Shown here one piece after another: positions 1 through 4,880 of a DNA stretch of 20,121 bases. Made by a program: the position numbers and the translations under genes. The stretch lies in IMG/VR virus record IMGVR_UViG_3300033552_000593, positions 1 through 20,121 of that record; one strand, given 5' to 3'. The first letter of the stretch is position 1; every line of letters begins with the position of its first letter. The DNA is from a virus. A model generated the notes under the pieces. That model was not told the origin of the DNA. It searched no databases and saw nothing but the letters and a program-made list of their open reading frames with translations.

Positions 1-4
1 ATTT

Positions 5-37
5 TAAAGTGGTCAAATTTGACCACTTTATTTTTTT
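5..37 (+). terminator. Perfect palindrome with T-run, likely intrinsic terminator
   Basis: Positions 5-30 form a perfect 26-bp palindrome (arms TAAAGTGGTCAAA and its complement) followed by seven T at 31-37. This fits a rho-independent terminator for a plus-strand gene ending left of the window. The stop codon of the minus-strand microprotein gene (28-30) lies inside it, so it may also end that transcript, although the T-run on that side is poor. Confidence 0.6.
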
Positions 38-156
38 CTATTTTTCCAACTATCGTTATGGTATTTATCAGACGGGTGCTCATTAAATTTATTCCATAAA
101 AGTTTAATAACTAATGCTAAAACTGCTATAGTCAGAATTATATCGATAGTTTCCAT
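28..156 (-). CDS. 42-aa single-pass membrane microprotein
   Basis: A 42-codon frame starts with ATG at 156 (METIDIILTIAVLALVIKLLW...) and stops at TAA 30-28. Residues 4-20 are a hydrophobic helix. The rest is short, charged and lysine-rich (HPSDKYHNDSWKNRKK), so the tail probably faces the cytoplasm. A minus-strand near-match to the -7 box (CAGATTTG) lies about 50 bases upstream. I recognise no family. It could be the last host gene next to the integration site or a small element gene. The hydrophobic-then-charged composition and the flanking palindrome support a real gene, but the length makes this uncertain. Confidence 0.45.
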   Translation of the reverse strand: METIDIILTIAVLALVIKLLWNKFNEHPSDKYHNDSWKNRKK

Positions 157-275
157 TTATTTAAATAAAGATTTTTCTAATTCATGCAAAAATAAGTGTT
201 TTGATCAAATCTGAAAAAGTTTTAGCAAATTTTAAGACTTTAATAAAAAGTATAAAATTTATAGTTTTTTAAACA

Positions 276-297
276 TTGCGGGGAACATGCGGGGATT
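276..297. repeat. Copy 1 of tandem TGYGGGGA repeat near integrase
   Basis: Two octamers TGCGGGGA (277-284 and 288-295) sit 11 bp apart, one helical turn. The 22-bp block recurs at 483-504 with only two C-to-T differences. G-runs like this stand out in very AT-rich DNA. Position beside the integrase suggests arm-type integrase or accessory-protein sites, or part of an att region. The opposite end of the element is outside the window, so a core site cannot be defined. Confidence 0.6.
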
Positions 298-306
298 TTG
301 TCTAAT

Positions 307-351
307 AAAAAAACGGTAAAAGCTTATTTTATAGCTGTTTACCGTTTTTTT
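307..351. terminator. Strong bidirectional intrinsic terminator
   Basis: Arms 307-320 (AAAAAAACGGTAAA) and 338-351 (TTTACCGTTTTTTT) pair over 14 bp. The stem extends by AGCT/AGCT (321-324 with 333-336) past a one-base bulge, leaving an 8-base loop. An A-run precedes and a T-run follows, so it can act in both directions. It lies between the two TGYGGGGA blocks and would insulate the integrase from transcription entering from the left. No gene is visible just upstream that it would obviously terminate. Confidence 0.75.
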
Positions 352-482
352 AAAGTGACCTTGACTGTACTTAAATTAATTACTTACATTTTATTAAATT
401 TAATTAAAATCAAAAAATAGCTAATGTTTACAAGTAGTTTGACATTATTTCAAGTTAACCTAATTAAATATCATTAAACTAA

Positions 483-504
483 TTGTGGGGAACATGTGGG
501 GATT
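483..504. repeat. Copy 2 of tandem TGYGGGGA repeat near integrase
   Basis: Two octamers TGTGGGGA (484-491 and 495-502), again 11 bp apart, match the block at 276-297 except for T in place of C at both variable positions. It ends 29 bases before the integrase ATG at 534. It could therefore be a site through which integrase or another factor both assembles the recombination complex and represses int. Confidence 0.6.
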
Positions 505-533
505 GTTTATATTTGCATTCTCAACTAGAAATC

Positions 534-1730
534 ATGGCAACGGTTAATTTCTTAATACAAACAAATACAAATCCTTCTAAGATATATATCCGATTTAAAG
601 ATGGGAGAAATTTTGACATTCAAACAACGACCAATTTTATCATAAATCCTTCTGACTGGAGTGTTCCCAAACAAAGGCCAAAAAATTTAAAGAACGAAAG
701 TTTTAAAAACCTAGATTCTGACTTACAAGAATTGAAAACAAATTTACTAAATAGTTTCAATAAATCTGATGAACCTATAAATTTAGTCTGGCTTAAAAAT
801 TTCATCAATCCAAAAGCTGAAATATTAATACCGAAAGATCTTGTCTCATACTTTGATTTTTACATCAAGGAACGCGGTAATGAAATAAATCATCGAACGA
901 CTTTAAAAATAAAGGTAGTTCAAAATAAAGTTGCTAAAATTCAAAAAATTAAAGGGAAGACCTTTTTAATAAAAGATATAAATTCACAATTCAAAAACGA
1001 ATTTGAGAAGTGGAACCTGGAGCAAGGCTATTCTGAAAACACTATTTTATCAAACTTGAAAGAGGTAAAAGCAATGTGTATTCATGCCAGAAAAAAAGGA
1101 CTTGCAGTAAGTTACGAAATGGATGAAATAAAAGTCACCCAGAAAAAAGCAATCAGCATTTATCTAAACGAAAAAGATTTGTTTAAAATCGAAAATGCAA
1201 ATCTTAAAATAAAGGATTTGCAAGATGCCAGGGATTGGCTATTGATTTCGTGCTACACTGCGCAGCGAGTTTCAGATTTCATGCGATTTACTACAGATAT
1301 GATTAGAATTGAAAATGGAGTTAGCCTAATCGAATTTATACAAGTTAAAACAGGTAAGGTTATGACTTTGCCATTACATAAAAAAGTAATTGAAATTTTA
1401 AATAAAAGAGGATTTCAATTCCCGAAACGACAAACAGATCCTAAATACAATATTCATATTAAAAATATTTGTAAAAAAGCTAAAATAAATGAGGTTGTCT
1501 ATGGTGGAAAAATGGATCCAGCAACCAATAGAAAGGTTTTGAAAAAATATCCAAAACATGAGTTGGTGACTTCGCACATTGGCCGTCGATCCTTTGCAAC
1601 TAACTTTTATGGAAAAATACCCACGGCACTATTAATGGGTGCAACTGGGCACAGTACCGAGGCGACTTTTTTAATCTATATAGGAAAAAGCAGCACTGAT
1701 AAAGCTATTGAATTAAGTAAATATTTTTAG
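534..1730 (+). CDS. int: Tyrosine site-specific recombinase (phage-type integrase)
   Basis: This enzyme would cut and rejoin att sites to integrate and excise the element through a 3'-phosphotyrosine intermediate. The 398-aa product has a Bacteroidota N-terminal arm-binding segment (about 1-95), a SAM-like core-binding domain (about 100-200) and a C-terminal catalytic domain. All expected catalytic residues are visible: R245 in TAQRVSD, K272 in VKTGK, H348 and R351 in HIGRRSFAT, H373 in TGHST and nucleophile Y382 in LIYIG. An in-frame TTG at 483 lies in the repeat and would add 17 cysteine-rich residues. ATG 534 gives the usual MATVNFLIQT-type start and is preferred. The stop overlaps the convergent XRE gene by four bases. 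Confidence 0.96.
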   Translation: MATVNFLIQTNTNPSKIYIRFKDGRNFDIQTTTNFIINPSDWSVPKQRPKNLKNESFKNLDSDLQELKTNLLNSFNKSDEPINLVWLKNFINPKAEILIPKDLVSYFDFYIKERGNEINHRTTLKIKVVQNKVAKIQKIKGKTFLIKDINSQFKNEFEKWNLEQGYSENTILSNLKEVKAMCIHARKKGLAVSYEMDEIKVTQKKAISIYLNEKDLFKIENANLKIKDLQDARDWLLISCYTAQRVSDFMRFTTDMIRIENGVSLIEFIQVKTGKVMTLPLHKKVIEILNKRGFQFPKRQTDPKYNIHIKNICKKAKINEVVYGGKMDPATNRKVLKKYPKHELVTSHIGRRSFATNFYGKIPTALLMGATGHSTEATFLIYIGKSSTDKAIELSKYF

Positions 1731-1981
1731 ACCATTTCTATAGATCCCTCGGTTCTAAAAACATTTTTTTCAATGCCTATGATCCAATTTGCATTGACTT
1801 TGTATTTTTTGCAAATCATTTCAATGTGAGTAACAGTGAAACTGGCTTTTCCGTGTCGTATTTTGGAAATGGTTTGACGGATAACGCCAACACCCTCGCA
1901 GAATTCGTTTATAGTGTTTATTCTTTTCTCAAATTTCAACAAGTCAATTAATCGCAATATACGTTCGTCTGGAGTTTTCAT
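1727..1981 (-). CDS. Small XRE-family HTH regulator
   Basis: An 84-aa protein with an XRE/Cro-CI type helix-turn-helix over about residues 22-65 (INEFCEGVGVIRQTISKIRHGKASF..., then HIEMICKKYKVNANWIIG, the usual Bacteroidota ending of this fold). It is expected to bind DNA as a dimer. It is the last gene of a leftward cluster, 12 bases after the lipoprotein gene, and converges on the integrase with a four-base overlap. It could therefore be made in the lysogen together with the repressor. Its target is unknown; the int region or the lysogeny promoter are natural guesses. There is no C-terminal protease domain, so it is not itself an SOS-cleavable repressor. Confidence 0.8.
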   Translation of the reverse strand: MKTPDERILRLIDLLKFEKRINTINEFCEGVGVIRQTISKIRHGKASFTVTHIEMICKKYKVNANWIIGIEKNVFRTEGSIEMV

Positions 1982-1993
1982 TTTTTGAAATTA

Positions 1994-2446
1994 TTAGATA
2001 CCTAAATATTCATGTAATTTATTTTGGTCTATTTTTGAAACGATAATAAATTGATCATTTAAAATAGAATCTTTTGAATATTGATTATTTTCTTTTATTA
2101 TGTAAGTAACATTATTCCTTGTATTGGCGCCATATTTATTTTCTGCATCATAATGTATGGAAACCTGCCATTTTTTGGATATTGAATCATTAATTTGTTT
2201 CATATCATAAGCGTCATCTAAATCTTTATTGTAATATTTATTGTTTTTATCAATTTCAAAAACATCAGTTAATAATGAATCGTATTTTATTGTTGATGGC
2301 GTTTTAGAGCCTACTTTAACATCCATTTTGCAAAATTCAAGAATCAAATCTTCTTTAGATTTTATTTTTGTTTCATTTTTTAAAATTTTATCGCATGAAA
2401 TCAACGTTGAACAAAATATTAATAATAATAAAATATTTTTTTTCAT
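1994..2446 (-). CDS. Hypothetical lipoprotein in the lysogeny operon
   Basis: A 150-aa protein with a clear type II signal peptide: MKKN, hydrophobic core at 5-16 and lipobox LISC with Cys18 as the lipidated residue. The mature part is charged and Lys/Asn/Asp-rich without a recognisable domain. It would sit on a periplasmic or outer-membrane face. It lies 13 bases after the CI-like repressor gene and 12 before the XRE gene, same strand, so it is probably expressed in the lysogen. Phage lipoproteins placed this way often act in superinfection exclusion or alter the host envelope. That role is only inferred here; the sequence itself shows just the lipoprotein signal. Confidence 0.8.
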   Translation of the reverse strand: MKKNILLLLIFCSTLISCDKILKNETKIKSKEDLILEFCKMDVKVGSKTPSTIKYDSLLTDVFEIDKNNKYYNKDLDDAYDMKQINDSISKKWQVSIHYDAENKYGANTRNNVTYIIKENNQYSKDSILNDQFIIVSKIDQNKLHEYLGI

Positions 2447-2459
2447 AATTTTTTATTTG

Positions 2460-3143
2460 TTAAAATAAATGGCTTGAAGCCTGAACTCTGAAAATAGCCG
2501 AAATGCTGCTTTTCTTTATTTGTTGTGGTGGGAACTCCTCTTTTTTACTATCCGTTGGCTTACTTATTAAAGTATAATATTCATCGGTATCCCCTTTAGT
2601 AATTACTTTAATTATTCTAAAATTATCAGTAGTAACAATAGCATAAATTTCACCGAAAGGAAAAAACTCCTGCCAGCTATTTATTTTTATCAATCCAATT
2701 GCGTCTCCATGACAAATAACTTTTGCCATTGATTGGCCAGATGCTCGTACTACATAATCACATCCTTTAAAAAATGGATGACTGATATATGAATCAGGAG
2801 TAACTTGGTTATTGTTTTCAATCGCCAAAAAACTGGCAGTAAAATCAATATCGTAATAGGGAACTCCTTTATAATAATCTGCAGGAGTTTCAGAAACAGT
2901 ATTATTTACTTCTTTTTTATTTATATAATTAGAAACTTCCATTTCTCCTATTCCATGCAATAACCATTCTTTTGACACACTAAAATTTTCGCAAATTACG
3001 TTTATGTGCGATATTTTTATACTGTCTCTCTTTATTGCATTTCTTATCGCACCTTCTGTAAGTCCCAGTATTATTGAAATTTCTTTTAGTGTATAACCTT
3101 TTTCACGCCTGTACAACTCCAATCTTTCGCCAGTTTTATCCAT
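2460..3143 (-). CDS. CI-like phage repressor (XRE HTH plus S24 peptidase domain)
   Basis: A 227-aa LexA/CI-type repressor expected to hold the lytic promoter shut. Residues 1-65 form the HTH (GYTLKEISIILGLTEGAIRNAIKR). Residues about 90-227 are the S24 peptidase-like domain, opening with GVPYYDIDFTASF as in many Bacteroidota phage repressors. The catalytic dyad is visible: Ser138 in ASGQSMA and Lys179 in FRIIKV. I see no clear Ala-Gly cleavage site in the linker (66-95), so RecA-stimulated self-cleavage is plausible but unproven; induction may instead use an antirepressor. It is divergent from the early genes, with ATTACG operator sites just upstream of its start, and heads the leftward operon. 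Confidence 0.93.
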   Translation of the reverse strand: MDKTGERLELYRREKGYTLKEISIILGLTEGAIRNAIKRDSIKISHINVICENFSVSKEWLLHGIGEMEVSNYINKKEVNNTVSETPADYYKGVPYYDIDFTASFLAIENNNQVTPDSYISHPFFKGCDYVVRASGQSMAKVICHGDAIGLIKINSWQEFFPFGEIYAIVTTDNFRIIKVITKGDTDEYYTLISKPTDSKKEEFPPQQIKKSSISAIFRVQASSHLF

Positions 3144-3180
3144 ATGAAATTATTTATAATGAATACAAATAAGTAATAAA

Positions 3181-3216
3181 TCGTAAAATAATTACGATTA
3201 TGTATTTTTAATTACG
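3181..3216. promoter_or_regulatory. Candidate repressor operator (ATTACG half-sites)
   Basis: TCGTAA (3181-3186) and TTACGA (3192-3197) form a perfect dyad with a 5-bp spacer. The octamer TAATTACG at 3189-3196 repeats at 3209-3216, exactly 20 bp (two helical turns) away. The cluster lies between the repressor start (3143) and the rightward -7 box (3227). A repressor bound here would block the rightward promoter and could autoregulate its own gene. Confidence 0.55.
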
Positions 3217-3226
3217 CTTTTGTACT

Positions 3227-3234
3227 TATATTTG
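3227..3234 (+). promoter_or_regulatory. Rightward early promoter, -7 box TATATTTG
   Basis: TATATTTG matches the Bacteroidota -7 consensus TAnnTTTG exactly. A -33 TTG-type box at the right spacing is weak (AT-rich, about 3203-3208). Transcription would start near 3241 and run to the Cro-like gene at 3531 through a leader of about 290 bases. The ATTACG operators sit immediately upstream. Confidence 0.55.
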
Positions 3235-3255
3235 CTCTATACAAATGCCCTATGG

Positions 3256-3263
3256 CAAATGTA
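3256..3263 (-). promoter_or_regulatory. Possible leftward (repressor) promoter -7 box
   Basis: CAAATGTA on the plus strand is TACATTTG on the minus strand, an exact TAnnTTTG. Transcription would begin near 3250, run across the rightward promoter and operators, and reach the repressor start at 3143, giving face-to-face promoters. The -33 partner is poorly spaced, so this is tentative. Confidence 0.35.
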
Positions 3264-3387
3264 ACGAAGTTCATTGACATATCGAATACAAAAAAACAAG
3301 AAACAAACTACTGAAAAAGTAGAAAGAATAATTAAAGCCTGTGGGTTTAAAGATTCCCTATTTTAAAAATGGCTGAAAAATAAAAAC

Positions 3388-3483
3388 GCCGTTGGATTTG
3401 AAAAATGAATCTGCTTTCGATGCAACAACGGCACAAAGAACATATAATGTTTCATAACCGGACATCTAATGTACGATGAAACA
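3388..3483 (+). other. Structured 5' leader of early operon (two hairpins)
   Basis: Inside the gene-free stretch 3264-3530, GCCGTTG (3388-3394) pairs with CAACGGC (3426-3432), and TGTTTCAT (3448-3455) pairs with ATGAAACA (3476-3483). The second hairpin encloses a further ACAT/ATGT stem (3462-3465 with 3469-3472). No T-run follows, so these are not ordinary terminators. They could be an RNA element in the early transcript, for example an antitermination or stability signal, or a DNA operator. Apart from these structures I see no gene here. Confidence 0.4.
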
Positions 3484-3530
3484 ACACATAAAACGCTTAG
3501 AATCAGTATAAATAGCAAAACAGCAACAAA

Positions 3531-3752
3531 ATGGAAGGTAAATCACTAAGTGAGGAAATAAAACATATTATCAGAAATGATATTCCTCTTAGACAAAAAA
3601 TAGCGATACAGCTTGGTATCACTCAAAAAACAGTTTACGAATACGCTCACAAAAAAAAGAGAGAAAAGGCACTCACTAGATATCCAATAGTTATCGAAAT
3701 CCTTAAAAAACATACAGGAATGCCGGATACTAAAATTCTAATCAAGAACTAA
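3531..3752 (+). CDS. Cro-like small HTH protein, first early gene
   Basis: A 73-aa basic protein with a predicted HTH at about residues 19-45 (LRQKIAIQLGITQKTVYEYAHKKK), followed by a lysine-rich helix. It is the first gene of the rightward transcript, divergent from the CI-like repressor, the place where Cro or CII-type regulators sit. I infer a role in turning down the repressor or early promoter; homology to Cro is not certain. It starts at ATG 3531 with an A-rich upstream (AGCAACAAA), and its stop touches the ATG of the next gene, so the two are probably co-translated. Confidence 0.65.
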   Translation: MEGKSLSEEIKHIIRNDIPLRQKIAIQLGITQKTVYEYAHKKKREKALTRYPIVIEILKKHTGMPDTKILIKN

Positions 3753-4010
3753 ATGGAGCTTATACAATTTATACAGGTGAATCCTAAAGATTTTCAAAAC
3801 GAGATAATCACTGGGATTTTAGAAATTATGGCAAAGCCAAAAGAAGAAGAGGTTTTACTTACTCAAAGCGAAGTTTGTGCTTTTTACAGAGTGTCAAAAC
3901 CTACAATTATTAAATGGCAAAAGGAAGGTAAAATAAAAGCCTACGCTATCGACAACGAACGCCGATACAAAAAAAGTGAGTTATTGGATAGCTTGGTTTT
4001 AATGAAATAA
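3753..4010 (+). CDS. Excisionase/MerR-like HTH DNA-binding protein
   Basis: An 85-aa protein whose C-terminal half (residues about 34-80) is a winged-helix of the excisionase/MerR-like helix-turn-helix group: LLTQSEVCAFYRVSKPTIIKWQ followed by EGKIKAYAIDNERRYKKSEL, with the typical final basic wing. Such proteins bend DNA at attachment sites as directionality factors for tyrosine integrases. Here it lies in the lytic operon, as expected for Xis. The first 33 residues are less typical. It begins directly after the previous stop and is followed at once by a terminator. Excisionase is the best guess; another early regulator is possible. Confidence 0.7.
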   Translation: MELIQFIQVNPKDFQNEIITGILEIMAKPKEEEVLLTQSEVCAFYRVSKPTIIKWQKEGKIKAYAIDNERRYKKSELLDSLVLMK

Positions 4011-4011
4011 A

Positions 4012-4042
4012 AAAAGCGATTCCCGAGCAAGGAACCGCTTTT
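4012..4042 (+). terminator. Intrinsic terminator after the first two early genes
   Basis: AAAAGCGATTCC (4012-4023) pairs with GGAACCGCTTTT (4031-4042) over 12 bp with one A-C mismatch around a 7-base loop, ending in four T. It begins one base after the stop of the excisionase-like gene. It would limit read-through into the recombination and replication genes unless an antitermination mechanism acts. No TAnnTTTG box is visible between it and 4089. Confidence 0.65.
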
Positions 4043-4088
4043 ACAATCAAATTTTAATAAGGGAGTCGAATTCCACAAATCAAACGTT
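4043..4088 (+). promoter_or_regulatory. Recurrent AATCAAATTTTAA leader with GTCGAA element
   Basis: ACAATCAAATTTTAATAA (4043-4060) is followed by GGGAGTCGAATTCCAC and an A-rich stretch up to ATG 4089. The same two-part arrangement (AAATCAAATATAAC, then GGAAGTCGAAAACC) precedes the PcfK-like gene at 15294. The shared blocks suggest a duplicated translation-initiation or regulatory leader rather than chance AT-richness. Confidence 0.45.
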
Positions 4089-4358
4089 ATGGCAAATTTA
4101 GCAAAAAAAATTAAAGAGATTGACGTTCAGATAAAATCAAAAACTACTGAACTCAGAGAAGCAGAAATTTCATTCTACTACAATATGTTCTCATGCGAAG
4201 AAAAACGCAATGAAGATATCAAAGATATCAATGCTGAATTAAGGGATTTGCTTTCCTTGAAATACGCTACAATCGAAAGCTTGCAAAGAGAATTTGAATT
4301 TGTAAAAGCTGCAATATCAAATCAACAGAGATTCTTAACGCTTCAAGTAAACGCATAA
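4089..4358 (+). CDS. Hypothetical coiled-coil protein
   Basis: An 89-aa acidic/basic alternating protein that looks almost wholly alpha-helical (IKEIDVQIKSKTTELREAEI..., DINAELRDLLSLKYATIESLQREFEF). It resembles small coiled-coil phage early proteins. There is no signal peptide, membrane helix or cysteine motif beyond a single Cys. It overlaps the next gene by one base (TAATG). Family and function are not recognised. Position before the recombination genes suggests an early accessory role only. Confidence 0.7.
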   Translation: MANLAKKIKEIDVQIKSKTTELREAEISFYYNMFSCEEKRNEDIKDINAELRDLLSLKYATIESLQREFEFVKAAISNQQRFLTLQVNA

Positions 4359-4573
4359 TGGCAATAGAGAAAAATAAAATTTACAAAACGTCTTCTGGAA
4401 AATTGTTACAAGTAGTTGATCTAAAAGAAAGTGGTTTTCATCACTTGAAAGAAATTGACAAAGAAGGCAATGCAATTCAAGAAATTAGAAACAGATCCGG
4501 ACACGTTGTTTACAGAACCTATTTTGTTTACTCAGAAGAAACGATTCATTCATTTAAAAAGCAAAAATCATGA
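4358..4573 (+). CDS. Hypothetical small early protein
   Basis: A 71-aa protein, probably a small beta-rich fold (KIYKTSSGKLLQVVDLKESGFHHLKEIDKEGN...SGHVVYRTYFVYSEETI). It is translationally coupled on both sides: TAATG overlap with the preceding gene and ATGA overlap with the next. No family is recognised. An alternative frame at 4455-4646 overlaps it but has poorer context and is not used here. Confidence 0.65.
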   Translation: MAIEKNKIYKTSSGKLLQVVDLKESGFHHLKEIDKEGNAIQEIRNRSGHVVYRTYFVYSEETIHSFKKQKS

Positions 4574-4734
4574 AAATAGAAATCATAGTCCAAAATGGCA
4601 AATGGCTAACAAACGGAAAAACTTATCCAGAGTTAGACTGGATTGAAAAAGTATTTTTTGACAATTTCTTTTTTGCAATGAAATTGAAAATGGAATCAGA
4701 TCAGATCAATTCAAGTCTAAAAATAGCATCATGA
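4570..4734 (+). CDS. Hypothetical 54-aa protein
   Basis: ATG 4570 overlaps the preceding TGA (ATGA), and the frame runs 54 codons to TGA 4732-4734, where it overlaps the next ATG in the same way. The product begins MKIEIIVQNGKWLTNGKTYPELDW and is then rich in Phe and Met (KVFFDNFFFAMKLKM). The exact ATGA coupling on both sides is the main evidence that it is real. Function is unknown. Confidence 0.6.
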   Translation: MKIEIIVQNGKWLTNGKTYPELDWIEKVFFDNFFFAMKLKMESDQINSSLKIAS

Positions 4735-4850
4735 ATTATGATGAAGAAAGAACTAACAAAATATTTAGTGTGTTTTGTTATGGAATGCTTGTAGCATTAA
4801 TTACAGGAGCCTCTTTTGGAGCGTTCGTAACTTATTTATTAGTAAAGTAA
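4731..4850 (+). CDS. 39-aa single-pass membrane microprotein
   Basis: ATG 4731 overlaps the previous TGA. The 39-aa product has a charged start (MNYDEERTNK) and a hydrophobic helix over residues 11-38 containing a GxxxG-like stretch (MLVALITGASFGAFVTYLL). It would be an inner-membrane protein with a short N-terminal tail. Its stop lies one base before the leader of the Rad50-like gene. Small phage membrane proteins in early operons sometimes act in exclusion or host takeover, but nothing specific is visible. Confidence 0.6.
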   Translation: MNYDEERTNKIFSVFCYGMLVALITGASFGAFVTYLLVK

Positions 4851-4851
4851 A

Positions 4852-4880
4852 ACAATCAAATTTTTAATAATAGAGCAAAA
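4852..4880 (+). promoter_or_regulatory. Recurrent start-site leader of the Rad50-like gene
   Basis: ACAATCAAATTTTT, AATAA and TAGAGCAAAA run directly into ATG 4881. The leader of recT (7117-7142) is nearly identical, differing by a few A/T indels. In a phylum without strong Shine-Dalgarno use, this looks like a preferred translation-start module for two genes of one pathway. Confidence 0.5.

Noticed and set aside
1-482. tRNA gene or tRNA-end attachment site next to int
   Set aside because: No cloverleaf or TTCRA-type T-loop with CCA-end pattern was found; only palindromes and the G-rich repeats are present.
483-533. TTG start extending the integrase by 17 residues
   Set aside because: The extra residues (WGTCGDC...) are just the TGTGGGGA repeat read as codons; ATG 534 gives the normal family N-terminus.
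2241-2468. 75-aa plus-strand frame opposite the lipoprotein gene
   Set aside because: Antisense to a gene with a clear signal peptide and lipobox; no promoter or start context of its own.
3405-3479. 24-codon frame in the early leader (MNLLSMQQRHKEH...)
   Set aside because: It runs through both hairpins, has no convincing start context and resembles no protein; a leader peptide cannot be excluded but is not supported.
4455-4646. 63-aa plus-strand frame overlapping two small genes
   Set aside because: It overlaps frames that are linked by exact ATGA junctions and shows lower-quality composition; it is taken as a shadow.
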